A stretch of DNA of 64,000 nt, from NCBI GenBank assembly GCA_013339895.1, contig JABACO010000068.1, positions 62,001-126,000 on the forward strand, in the 5' to 3' direction. The translations under genes were made by a program, and so were the position numbers. Of this stretch, positions 34,701 through 45,297 are shown in pieces. The stretch comes from Ephydatia muelleri (Eukaryota; Porifera; Demospongiae; Spongillida; Spongillidae). The notes beneath the pieces were generated by a model. That model did no database searches, was not told the origin of the DNA, and saw only the letters and a program-made list of their open reading frames with translations. Numbering within the stretch: position 1 is the stretch's first letter; each line of letters begins with the position of its first letter.

Positions 34701-37700
34701 TTTTCTTGCAAATTCAAAGATGTTGTTTTTCAATACCACCTTTGTCAGTTCTGCCACCATTTTGGGATCAACTCTCATGCTCTTGCACTCTTGGGTTGCA
34801 CCGAGAATGGCCGAGATACCTTCATCATGTGGTACAACAAAACCACATCCAGGGAAGCCAGGATGGCCCCTGTAGGATCATCAGATTTCTAATTTTTTCG
34901 ACAACATCTGAAGAGTCCCTAACATGGTGGGACCGTAAGTTTTTTGCCAGCGGTTGGAGACAGATGTCCACCAATTCGGAAGTGCTTTCCGTTGCATTTC
35001 TGCACGAGACTATGGTCTTATTCCATGTGGTCTCTTGTAGATTTTCTTTAGGAAGTATAGCCTTCCCGGTCTCACTCTTGGATGGGGGGAGGCAGTATTT
35101 AAATTGCTCATGGAGAGTTTACTGCACCGTGCAATCTTCACAGCTTGAGTTTTACAGCCTGGCTGATATCTCTATCAAGCCTCTGGTAGACTTGGGCATC
35201 AACAAGGAAGTAACTGCAATAAGATGTTCCCTTCGGTTCCACACACAATGTTCTGCCTTTTCAACAATGATGGGTCTTTTGTCAGCCTTTCGGACGACAA
35301 GGTGCTTCTGCCGCCTCAGTGCCATAAGTGCTCTACGCATTCTCAGGCTGAGGTTACCTTTTGGTTTTGACTGTCTTTTGACTGTGCAAAATACGGTTTC
35401 CCTTTTTTTTTTTCAACTAAATTTTCCACAGCCATACTCTCTGTTTTGCCAACATTGTACCATGAGATCTGGTAAAGTTCAGGTGTGGGTCTATCCATAT
35501 TCCAAAATTTGTATTTTAGTCGCAGTTTGCGCACGAAATCGTTAATCTCATTTCTGAGTAAGGCTTTATTAACCTGACAGGGTTTTGTGAGCAGTCTGTG
35601 GCCGAGTGCTGTCACTTCAACCTCGCTCAAGAATCTAGTTGTTCTTTCAGGAGCGCCTTAGCTTCATCCTGCAACTTTGCCACGTTCTCGGTAGCAATGG
35701 TCTGTGCCAGGTCCATTCTCCTTTTGCAGAAGTGTATGTCCAGGGCGGCCCACCTCTCCTTCTGCTCCTCCGACATGTCTTTGCCCCGCGAAGGGGATGG
35801 CCGTTGGGTAAAAGGCTGGGGGCAAATCTCCAGTAGCAATTCTGCAGGCCAGTTTATTGGCCTGCAGTTTAAGCGTCCCCGTGGTTACGAGTAGGCTGGT
35901 TAGCTTGCTACCTGCTGCTGTTAGCTAAATGACGCAATTGGCATAGGCAGCCCCATCGGGAGTGGTCTCCCCCACGACTTGGTCGGTTTGGCTCTCTTCA
36001 CCTGAGTGGGTGGGATGGTCAGGATTTCTCTCTGTAAGAGACTCCACTAGGACCCATACCAAGTCATAGTGCGCTTGGGGTGCTGCTCTATCATCATCCA
36101 CCTGTTCTGCATTTTCCTTTCTCGAGGAAACAGCGTGGGGTGTTTCCACCACCATCACCTCCGACTGCCCCCATTATTCTTACTCTAACCCTGAAAAAAG
36201 TGGCCAGCTGGCTTTTTGAAGCACACAGATTTTTTCACACACTTTTTCTGTGACTTGACAAATATCTGTGCTCAATTGCGGTTGTGATGTCACTGTGTGA
36301 TGGGAGACAGTGTTGAGTGCTGGCTGGAAGATCTGCATGTTACCTGGTTCATTTGCAGTTGTCACCTGCAGCGTTATGGTGAGCTGCAACCAGTGCGTTA
36401 GGAGTAGTTGACCCATGAGGCCTAAACAGATCTTCCATCAACAATAGCTGACGGAAGCCATCTCATTTTGGAGATTGTCGACCGCAGTGTGGATGTCCGA
36501 TATTGTTTTGATGAGGTTAATTGGCCCATCAGATCCCAAGACAGCTTTTGAAATGGATAATTGGCTTCAATTGAGCCTAATGGTGCTGGGCATGATGGTT
36601 GTGGTATTTTCATCTGTCGACATTTAACTTCTTGAATATGGCGTTCATCAGCTTCATAGCCAGTCCAGTAAAAGTGAGACCGGACCTTTTCGGTGAGACC
36701 CTAATGGCCTAATTGGTCATGAAGTTCTTTCAGAATAGGCAGGTTCATGCTTCTTGGAACTAACAATTGCAAGATAGGTTCGTCTTTTAATGTTGTCTGG
36801 TAATACCCCCTCCTTAATCACTGCAGTGCAGTACAACTGCTCTAAACCTTTCGGAAGCACACTAGTTTTCAATTCCCTTAATATTTCAGCCAATAACTTA
36901 TACCCAGACTGTTGACCTCAGCCAATTATTTAATGACGAAATACACATGCTTGTTTTGTTTCTCCCTTAAAATGCATCAATTCATGTTGAGCAAATGGGC
37001 AGAAAAAAATTACGAATTCCGACTGTGCATACAGTACTTAAATAGTTATTCTGACCACAAGAGATAACAAATCCATATACACGAGTATTGACTTTACAGT
37101 GATTTAAAAGAATGATGTGTTTTATCTTCTCTTGTAGCCGCTCGAATGCAAACTTCTTCCCACTCACAAACCAGAGCAGTGTTCGTCTTCCAATGTCTTT
37201 CATGTTCCAGCTGAGTGAAGGCATACCTGTGTGTGGAGCTGTTGTAGAGCAGCTGCATCAGTCCTTATTTGGGACCACCAACGTCGTCGGTACATGCACC
37301 TATTAATCTGGTCCAAGTGTTATTGCGTGTTGTGCCAGGAACCTTCACCCCCAGTGTAGTGAGACTGTATGAATGCATGATATTTTAAAGTACCCAAAAC
37401 TTTGATGAGTTTAACTAAGTCTTTTTTGTCCGCAAATTTTATGCAGCTGAACAAAGCATATGCCAAATGACCACAGCACATATCAACGAGCTTATTACAA
37501 GGAAGAAAAAACAGACTGTACAGGTAACTACATACATGTAATACATCATACATGTAAACGTATTACAATACTAAATGAAATGACAATTTGTTATATTTTA
37601 AGATCTTCATAATGAAGTGATCTGTATATGTCTGCTACATGTACATTGTACATGCAATCGTCATATAGATCTTCTTACTATTGACTACAGACTATAACAT

Positions 37701-38692
37701 GACATTATTATTGTTTGTTTTTTTTTTTTTGACCCTATAGGAGCAAAGGATATAGGCTTTGAGAGCTGCTACTGCGTGGTAAGTATAACATTTCACCACT
37801 GAAACTGCTGATTCTTTCTTTGTAGAGCCTTCCTGAACAGAGGCATTATTACTACATGCCTGTGAACGCAACTGTGCCTGGATCAGTTGACTTCCACCCA
37901 AAGCCTTCGGAACTTGGAGGATTCGTGAGCAAAGTTCCGTTTACCCACCCAGGAAACATTTTCAACATCATAACTGTATGCTGTCATACTTGCACAGAAT
38001 ATTTCCACATCATTTTGTTTCATTCTATTGTAGTTACTACGGAAACAATTGGTGTATAACACTTTGGTGTCAAGTTGTATAGGCATTTCGGTTAAAGACG
38101 TTGCTTTTGGTATGCTTCTACATTCGTATGTTGTGTACATTGATTACTCCTAATTACCTCACCTTCATACAGATGCACTCACTGTGGAACATGTTTTCAA
38201 TGTCAGCACCTCTCCCCCTGAAGTTATATCTGTGTCTATTGGTGATATGAAGGCGAAAGATGCAAATTTCACAGGTAATTATTTCATTGATGTTGTAGAT
38301 GCCTTTTTTCATTTTGTCCTAGTGGAGTTTTACATCAGTGACACGCAAACGCGTCCCACTGTGCGTGTGAAGTTTGGTAGTCAAGTGCAGAATTTACCCC
38401 ACCTATCTCAGATCCTTGCAAGGTAATGGGGGTTTGCTATTCACTTACCTTATATTACATCTTCTTGATTAGATGCTTCTCTATACCAATCACACTGAGA
38501 GCAGCATTCAAAAAGCCATCCCTTCTTTGTGGAGCAGCTGGTGCTTTTCAGTTGTATCAACAAGAAATCTTCCAATTTATGGAAAGATTTAAGATGGGTG
38601 CCCCAGAGAAGATTGAACAGGAGAAATCAATATTATTGAATGGTTCACAAAAGGCTGTTGTGTCGGGAGTTAAGAGGAAGTGGGCTGACTAG
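28706..38692 (+). CDS. MED1: Mediator subunit MED1, short form ending with the Med1 domain, 16 exons
   Basis: Exons 28706-28828, 28910-28979, 29931-29985, 30061-30297, 30735-30806, 31301-31368, 31431-31511, 32062-32155, 37138-37289, 37447-37523, 37749-37778, 37826-37975, 38034-38109, 38173-38274, 38323-38422, 38473-38692 sum to 1707 nt, 568 residues. Matches to human MED1 include CDVFFVEVCCEDSGHVVSVK, LLRAHNFSEFELHIRSL, MKLTFFVTPCDALHHP, LPMSFMFQLSEGIPV, FTHPGNIFNIITLLRKQLVY, NTLVSSCI, and CFSIPITLRAAFKK. MED1 is the Mediator middle-module subunit that contacts nuclear receptors. Human MED1 continues about 1000 residues as a disordered tail; here translation stops after VKRKWAD, so the tail and its LxxLL boxes are absent. 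Intron 3 uses a GC donor. Intron 8 is 5 kb and carries mobile elements. Confidence 0.93.
29116..29135 (+). repeat. Purine tract A-then-G in MED1 intron 2
   Basis: A run of about 10 A followed by about 13 G and further GGA repeats. It is a purine-only tract capable of triplex or quadruplex structure. Confidence 0.8.
30924..30954 (+). repeat. Poly-G tract in MED1 intron 5
   Basis: Three G runs of about 9-13 separated by single C or A. A candidate G-quadruplex on the coding strand. Confidence 0.85.
32849..32873 (+). repeat. Poly-G tract in MED1 intron 8
   Basis: About 24 consecutive G, followed by GAGAGG. It is located just before the transposase relic. Confidence 0.85.
33380..33960 (-). mobile_element. 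Pogo/Tigger-like DDE transposase relic
   Basis: In MED1 intron 8, antisense to the gene. A minus frame at 33959-33747 gives DAILKFIPAGCSSKCQPLNV then DFQKPLNH. This resembles the IPAGCTxxLQPxDVxxxxPFK block near the third catalytic acid of DDE_1 (pogo/jerky) transposases, though the usual D-V dyad is N-V here. Downstream pieces (to 33380) read on in shifted frames, with NPGLVLTVWQKAGLLDAFP resembling that family's C-terminus. No intact gene remains. Family placement is from memory. Confidence 0.5.
33961..36160 (-). mobile_element. Penelope-like element reverse transcriptase, degenerate
   Basis: In MED1 intron 8, antisense. From high to low coordinate the minus strand reads: a charged N-terminal region (35839-35627), NDFVRKLRLKYKFWN near 35530, QKHLVVRKADKRPIIVEKAE near 35300 (the VIKPADKG-type block), RPHGIRPIVSC, ILASLDVV with a broken catalytic block, then FARKHFLQVEGTAMGRAPAY with PNIFMG at 34700-34640. 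The last block is the QxxGTAMGTxxAPxYANIFMG hallmark shared by Penelope-like RTs. Frameshifts and internal stops show it is inactive. A GIY-YIG nuclease end is only hinted at near 34270. Confidence 0.65.
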
Positions 38693-39913
38693 TTTTGCTG
38701 TTATATAATTTACTTCTTTTGTGCATATGTGTACATTAAATGGATAATTATCATAGTTACATGGAGGCATAGGGGGAGACCACTTCATTTTATAGAAGAC
38801 AATCTTGTACATGTCACATAGCTTTTCAAACACGAGAGTAAAAAGAGCATTATGAAAAGTGAGCTAGTCCACTTGTTTATCGAACAGGATATATATATAT
38901 CACTGTGATGCTGCCTTATACAGACCTCCAGTTATGCACTACAACCTGTGGGTACTGCCAACTGCAACTGTTCCACTCATCTTTTGGAGCATAGAGGCAC
39001 ATAATTTCTGTCAAGATTCTTGAATTTGTATTCCATATGGAAATGAACACTTGTAGATACGGAAGATAAAGCCAATCATTGGGAGTTACGAAAACTGTCA
39101 GTGTTCTAATTGTATTCATCCTACCTCTAATCAGGCAATTAGCTGCTCCGCTTTTGATCGCTTCAATTCGCGTCCATGTAGTATGCACGTGCAGAAGATT
39201 AATTCATTGCACTCACTCAACTTGACACTATGCACTAGCATGAGAACACGTAGTGGAAATATTAGCAACACATTGTATGCACCTGTGCATGCATCGTGCC
39301 TACATTAGATGTACATCTGTACAATACGGCAGGGGTATGTATAACACTTAAGTGAAGTTAGTACACGCAAGGCAGCATGTCTACCCAAGTGGGCATTTGA
39401 GTATCTCATGTTGAATTTTATGTTGTGCATAGGGTCAAGTTGAGCGCATTAGTTATTCTACATGGACGCGAAGAAAGTAAGGTTTCATCGAGGGTTTCAT
39501 AAAAGCAGAGCTTGAAGAGCAGCTAAAATTTTATAGCACCGATACTAGTAGTAGTTTGCTTTGCTAATTGCAAAGGTAAGTACTTCTCCACCGCATTTCT
39601 TGACTATCTGATTAGAGGTAGATACATGTACAATTAGTGGGGTAGCGCATGACCCTTGGCAAAGAACACTGAAAGTTTTATTAACTCCCGTATCTACGAG
39701 GTGTTAATTTCCGTATCTTCGAGCTGGCACTATACCTGCTAGTGTGTAGAAGGATGCCCTTGCCTAATTGGAGGTTAGCTGGCCTCAAGTACAACGTGGA
39801 AGGCTTGTGGACCGGTTTCAGAATCAGCTTCGATGGCAGAACGTAAACAGGATTGGGGGGGCCCCAAAGGGTGTGTCTAATATAAATTCAGCATACTTTA
39901 TACACATAATGCT

Positions 39914-39915
<2 letters not shown>

Positions 39916-39948
<33 letters not shown>
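39916..39948 (+). repeat. Poly-G run of about 31 nt
   Basis: The longest G homopolymer in the window, directly after a short spurious frame. It should be treated as uncertain in length. Confidence 0.85.
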
Positions 39949-39949
<1 letters not shown>

Positions 39950-39996
39950 AATTCCTACGCCTATGGATGGGTTTAGGAACATGGACATGTGATCTC

Positions 39997-40050
39997 TAGT
40001 CTCGTCCCCAGACCAACATGACGTAACGATTATCGCTGTAAAGGTCTGGG
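39997..40050. mobile_element. Truncated copy of the foldback MITE
   Basis: TAGTCTCGTCCCCAGACC is identical to the terminus of the 27,999 element. A short mirror (GGTCTGGG) follows at about 40043-40050, then the similarity ends. A shrunken or decayed relative. Confidence 0.6.
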
Positions 40051-40159
40051 AAATAAGAACTCAGCGTTTATGAAAATAGTACATCTTAACATTCCTCATG
40101 CTCATTCTGATGGAAGTCAGAAGTGGTATGTTTAGCATGGTAACTGTGTAATCATGTTT

Positions 40160-41165
40160 CATAGGTGCCACTTGGAGTTTTGCTGAAGTATGAGAATAAC
40201 TTAGATGACATAGCGGAATAATGGGTTAGCTGCAAAAATACATTCCCAGCAAAAGAACAGCTCAGGTCTTTGATGATGGCAATGGTGATGTTGAAAGGCG
40301 ATGGAAATCCATCATTTCAGCCCAATTGTACTTGGGGTGACCAACTGACAACAGTTCGTGCAATAGAATGTCAGCATATGAGAAAGAACTCACATGAAAC
40401 TACACCACATGACTTTTAAACACATGATGTGTTACACTATTGTCACCTGAGGAAAATGTCTCACTTTTATTAGGTTGTGTGGACGCCTGTACAGCTTTGG
40501 ATGTCAGGGCTTTGAACCAGCTTTGAACCAGCTAAAAAATGTAATAAATAGAAGTAACATTATCAAAGATCCCAGCAGTAATGTTAATTCTATTGAAGAG
40601 TTTTTGGAGGTTGTTACATCAGTGCATAATGTGGCAGCAGCAATGGAAGTGTTAGGAGTCACAAAACTGGCAGAACTTCAAGATTCTATCACACAATCTT
40701 CTACACGTAGTGACCAGCTATCCAAGCCATTACTTATACAAGTTCAAAAATTTGGAATTCATGAGCCACCAGCAAGAGAACCTATGATCACATACAGCAG
40801 TATGCTATGGAGACAATATCAATGGGTTACTATTTTCAAAATTTAAGAATGCCATCAGAGAAGGTGATGGGGAACTTGTACTGAGATGCTGGAAGTACTT
40901 CATGCTTCTCTTTTGTGGGTCGAGGCACTCAAATTATAGAAGCTTTGCATGCATTACTATATCCTGACACCATGGTATGCTGCTCAAATGCTATGGGAAA
41001 AATTTGTTAATACACATGGCAAGAAGGTATCCCAGATATTCACATGGAGCATCTAAGCCGGCTTTGCAAGGAGTCCATGTGACACCTGGGTGCCAGTAAG
41101 ACACCGCATGCTATTGGAAGGTTAAGCAGAGCACTTTGACCCCTTTCTCTGATATTGAATAACTA
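40160..41165 (+). pseudogene. DUF6589-type gene, decayed
   Basis: Frames interrupted by stops and shifts carry, in order: YENNLDDIAE, a GDQLTTVRAIECQHMR block, EEFLEVVTSVHNVAAAMEVL, DGELVLRCWKYFMLLF, and HMEHLSRLCKES, stop, HLGASKTPHAIGR. These correspond in order to DUF6589 proteins as I remember them (GDQLT followed by a HMEHLNR and GANKTPKAI block). DUF6589 genes are multi-copy in sponges, cnidarians and fungi and are probably transposon-borne; catalytic function is unproven. One 123-codon piece (40475-40846) is still open. Confidence 0.55.
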
Positions 41166-41637
41166 TGATTGTGTGACCAATACAAGAGCCTGACTGTCTC
41201 ACACAAAATGGTCTGAAGATTTGATTATGCTTATCAATGGAGTAGTTCAATTTACCAATCAAACAGGGAGAAAACACTACACCTTTCCATCAATAAAATG
41301 CAACCATATAGTAGTTCGATCCATATGCCCACCTTCAAGACCTGGATGGAAAAACAGATCTCCAAATTTACATATAACAATTATCTGTGTGAATAGCAAC
41401 TTTTTTTTTCATTCATGTTCAATTCTTTATACCTGTGTATGCGGCCCAATGTTTCGTGAACAATAAAGTTCATCTTCCAAAAAATTGTAATGATTATATC
41501 ATGCCCTTAGCAAGCCTGTGTCAACCGAAGACCTTAGAACGTGAGCTCACACAAACACCACATGCCAAGCCTTACAAGTGCAAAGAATTTCAAGCTACCT
41601 GAAATGGATGAACCTCTAAAGTAACAAGCAAATAAAT

Positions 41638-41907
41638 AACTTCTCTATCAAGAAAGTGAGTTATTGGATGTAGGATTGGTGGTGCAAAAAGCAAGTGCAC
41701 AAGGTACAGTACTGTTACAGTGGGGTTTGATAGGACCCTACAACCAACAGTTCTACAATTAGCAAATATGCTTCTTTATTTGCAAATGTAGGGCTGTTAG
41801 GTTGTAGGATCCTATCAAACCCCACTGTAACAGAAACTGTACTTTTTTCCTTACATTTTTCACCACCAATCCTACATCCAACAAATCACTTTCTGGATAG
41901 AGAAGTT
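41638..41907. mobile_element. 270-bp foldback element with arms of about 125 bp
   Basis: The left end AACTTCTCTATC is mirrored by GATAGAGAAGTT. Inner pairs include GGATGTAGGATTGGTGGTG against CACCACCAATCCTACATCC and TGTTACAGTGGGGTTTGATA against TATCAAACCCCACTGTAACA. The centre is a short AT-rich loop around 41770. Non-coding, non-autonomous DNA transposon-like. No clear target duplication found. Confidence 0.8.
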
Positions 41908-42389
41908 TTTGTATTTTCCTGTTCCCTAATTTTTTTTTCTTCTCCCAGGAGTATTGACAAAAACAGATGTGCTGAATATTTTGTTGTTCAAGCTTACTAC
42001 AGCTTGGACTCTGTGTCTTTGTTGTAATGTAGCATGCTTGGATTCTGGAAGAAAAAGAAAGCGCGAGCTTGTGGGTTTAAAGCGGTTAGCTGGGGGTGGG
42101 AGGGTTAAGTGGGTTATGTGGGCTATGACTTCACCCTCACCTAGCCTTCAAGTTGTATTGTCACAGCAACTCGGCTCCACTTACGGTGGTTGACGACCGT
42201 CCTACAGTAGGTCATGTATTCGGGCTCCTCAGTCTTGCATCCTGTATGGTCTGGGTACTGGGTTCCTCAGTCGTTGAGCCTATGCCCATCTGAGTAGAAT
42301 AGCACCCACCACCTAAGTATAGGTGCATGTGTCATGTGTATACATGTACAATGCATGTTTGTGTGTAAGTGTGTTGGTAGCATTTGTGC

Positions 42390-42730
42390 ATGTGAAGCGA
42401 GATTTGGCATCTGTGTTGAAGTCCTGAAGATACATATGCACGAGCTACATCGGAAGCAGAAGACCCACCTAATTCTTCATCTTGTGGATTGCATGAGGGA
42501 GTTGGGACCTTCCTCCGCATTCTTTGCTGACAGGTACATTTCTGCAGTGTTTATTGATTTAACTGTAAACATGTGTATGTCTCAGGTTTGAGTCTTTCAA
42601 TGCTAGGGTACGAGCAAACAATGTCTATGGATATAGGAGGGCCCCAAGTCATGACATTGCCAGTCGTTTCTGTATTTTGCACCATCTTTGGTACATCTGT
42701 AATGAAGGGATCTCAGCAGTAGTGAGAGGT
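42390..42730 (+). mobile_element. Transposase-like fragment with FESFN / APSxDI motif
   Basis: One exon ends FFADR at 42532 and, after a 54-bp GT-AG intron (42533-42586), reading continues FESFNARVRANNVYGYRRAP then SHDIASRFCILHHLWYI. The FESFNxxxRxxxVxxNRxAPSxDI pattern is what I recall from large KDZ-superfamily and similar transposases of fungi and invertebrates. Neither end of the gene is identified, and the frame breaks after 42730. Family call is tentative; the spliced reading is clear. Confidence 0.4.
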
Positions 42731-42984
42731 ACATGAATTTTAATGTACCTACATGGCTATTTTACAGGTGTGGAGATGAAGTGAAGAGATCTATCATTCA
42801 GCATTCATGCAACCTGTGGTATTTGGCATTCCAATGCAAGATGTTCGGAACTAAAAGACTCTCTAAAAACCTGGAGCATCACAAACAAATGGCAATATTG
42901 ACTGTTCTTTCCATTTTATTCTTCTCCTGTAGTCAGCACCAGTCACACCACTCTCTCTTAGCACATCGTTTGCTGCCTCTCATG

Positions 42985-43280
42985 CATTACTGATCCCATC
43001 AACAGCCCCACTCTGTCCCCATCAACTGCCTTATTCTCTCTATCAGCAGCCCCACAACAGTCCCCACCAACTGCCTCAAATCTTCCTGTCCCCACCAACA
43101 GCCTCACTATTGTCCCCATCAACTCCTCTGTTGTCCCCACCAACAGCCTTACTACTGTCCCCATCAACTCCTCTGTTGCCCCCACCAACAGCCTTGCTAT
43201 TGTCCCCATCAACTCCTCTGTTGTCCCCACCAACAGCCTTGCTATTGTCCCCATCAACGGCTCCGTATTGTCCCCATCAA
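42985..43280 (+). repeat. 45-bp minisatellite, open on both strands
   Basis: A tandem array of CCCCATCAACTCCTCTGTTG-type units (45 bp; about four near-perfect copies 43110-43270 and more diverged ones upstream). The unit length is divisible by three, so both strands stay open: minus reads LMGTIARLLVGTTEE repeats, plus reads SPSTPLLSPPTALLL repeats. No gene context supports translation. Confidence 0.85.
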
Positions 43281-44260
43281 CATAAATGTCTGTCAATATC
43301 AATAGCCTCACATTTAGGAGCATGGTATTGCTTCAGATGTACTCCATGAACCCTTGAAATAATTTCGCTGCTAACATCAACACTCACAATTCTATAAAGA
43401 CATTTGCCAAGTGATTTTACTATTCTGTAAGGACCCAGCCATGTGAAGTCCTGTTTTCCCCTTGCACGCTTCTTTCTCTTAAAATCCTTTTTCAGAACAA
43501 TGGATCCAGGTTTAAAAACATCAGTATTATTATGCTTTCTGTCATCCTGCTCTTTTTGTCTGGTCTGTGCAACCACAATGTTAATCTTAACCACTTCCAA
43601 AATCTTTCTTCAATGCAGCATTCTTACTTCAGCCTCATCTAGCTGCTAAACTGACATTAATGGTAGAAGAATGTAGATCAATTGGCAGAACAGCCTGACA
43701 CCCAAACATTACTTCAAAAGGAGTGAATTTTGAAGATAAATGTTTGGATGTATTGTATGCAATTGCATTCTGCATCTTCTGCAAGGTTTGTTCATCTAAG
43801 CCATAGCATAAATATACATCATGCTAAATTTTATAGTATAATAGCCTGAGGGTGATATAGTGTTGTAAGATGATGGTCCACATTAAGAAGGGTCATTAAT
43901 TTGAATCATGTTTGTTTTTACTGCCTTGATCAGTAGTTATAACTCTTGGGATTCCAAACTTCATAAATAAATGATACAAAAAGCAGTGAATACTGTAAGT
44001 TTCAAAACTTAATCTGTGTATGTTTACTGTATCAAGCTGCCCACAAACCTTTAAAAGAACTTCACAGATATAACAGGCCTCTTTGGTTCTACATGGAATT
44101 GCTTGTACAAACTAACCTAAATAATTAGCAATAGTACGTATATAGTGACTTCCTTGTTTTGAAGATGATAACATGGCCCCACAAAATCAATTCCCTGAGT
44201 GGTACAATGGGGAGACTACAGGAACTGGATGAAACTCTAGCTCTGGCATGGCAATGTTCA
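43277..44260 (-). mobile_element. Ty3/gypsy retrotransposon integrase relic
   Basis: Minus strand from high to low: FMKFGIPRVITTDQG (second catalytic Asp region) near 43970-43920, QKMQNAIAYNTSKH and KFTPFEVMFGCQAVLPIDLH at about 43790-43680, then in another frame QTRQKEQDDRKHNNTDVFKP and a GPYRIVKSLGKCLYRI C-terminal domain ending about 43280. The order fits a gypsy integrase core plus C-terminal SH3-like domain. Frameshifts separate the pieces, and no reverse transcriptase or LTR is visible. The 5' part toward 44,260 is badly decayed. Confidence 0.8.
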
Positions 44261-44303
44261 TCTTAATTTGAATTGATCATCTGACATATACATATATCAC
44301 AAC

Positions 44304-44420
44304 TCTGAACCTAGATGATTTAGATAACTGCAAAAATACTTATTATCTGAACCTAGATGATTTAGATAACTGCAAAAATACTTATGATCTGAACCTAGAT
44401 AATTTAGATAACTGTTAAAA
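44304..44420 (+). repeat. 42-bp tandem repeat, 2.7 copies
   Basis: Units starting TCTGAACCTAGATGATTTAG at 44304, 44346 and 44388. The first two differ at one or two positions; the third is diverged and truncated. Confidence 0.9.
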
Positions 44421-45297
44421 CCTAATAATGAGCACAAATATGGGATCGTTTCCGTGAAAAGGGCATGTTTTTTTTCAAGATTTTAAATTCTTATATATTG
44501 TAGAAGTCTGAAATGTATGGAGAATCGGAGTATCTGTCATGGAGTTGTATAAGGCTCTGAATTTTTAATGAGCCATACATTTCAACGCTAGCGTTACATT
44601 TTCTATTGCTCGTACTGGAAGTTTTATAATGTATGCTTTTCGCGATTAACTTCCTAATTCTTGAACATTTTTTGTAACACCTGGCCCTATAATCCTCTGT
44701 GCCCTCTCTGTGACGGAGGAGGTGGCATGCTGCACCATTTCTCATCGGGAAAGGAAAAGTGCTAGAAGTTGTCAAAGAAAAAGTAATTAGTAGTTGCATA
44801 CGCGGTTACGTAATGCTTTAAGTCATGCTTACGTCATGAACTAGTTAACTAATAAGCACATGTGTAATACCTATACGTACATCTGTTTTACAGCATGTAG
44901 GTTTATAAGTAGAATATTACGGTACGGTATTAGCCATCTAAATAGTTTACTCATTACAGGCACCCTATGTTTCAAAGCTCACAACATCTCAGAATCAGCA
45001 GTAAAAAATATGCATCAAAAGAGCACAACGCTTGATTCTCTTTTATTTAAATATACTGATGAACACACACTATGTGCAAGCTGTGTTTATAACACTAATT
45101 TCGGAAGTGCGGGTACAAGATCCGACACTGCGGCCCTCCTGCACAACAATAGGAGGTAAGACTAGTGTTTTTGTAAGCCAAAGGCATGCCAGATAAAGAC
45201 TTGACGGACCACATCTAGCGCCGAATTTTCAGTCTTCTACCAATTAAATGTATCTGATGAATAATTGATGCACGTTGTGGTAAATGCATGAACATGT
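44421..45297. other. No gene recognised
   Basis: Two frames of about 100 codons (minus 44799-44491, plus 44860-45159) have no family resemblance, conserved motif or splice context that I can see. Left unassigned. Confidence 0.35.

Larger units (their letters stand above)
38693..40159. other. Region downstream of MED1, no gene recognised
   Basis: The first 300 bp (to about 38,990) is duplicated near 46.6-46.85 kb. It contains a poly-G run (39916-39947) and a partial copy of the foldback element (39997-40050). No coding signal seen. Confidence 0.4.

Noticed and set aside
34706..35545. Longest plus-strand open frame in the 33-36 kb interval (279 codons)
   Set aside because: It is antisense to the Penelope-like reverse transcriptase, whose minus-strand motifs are recognisable, and has no motif of its own.
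42985..43280. CRISPR-like array of regular repeats
   Set aside because: Repeats are directly tandem with no unique spacers, and the DNA is eukaryotic.
44304..44420. Second possible spacer-repeat array
   Set aside because: Contiguous 42-bp tandem units without spacers.
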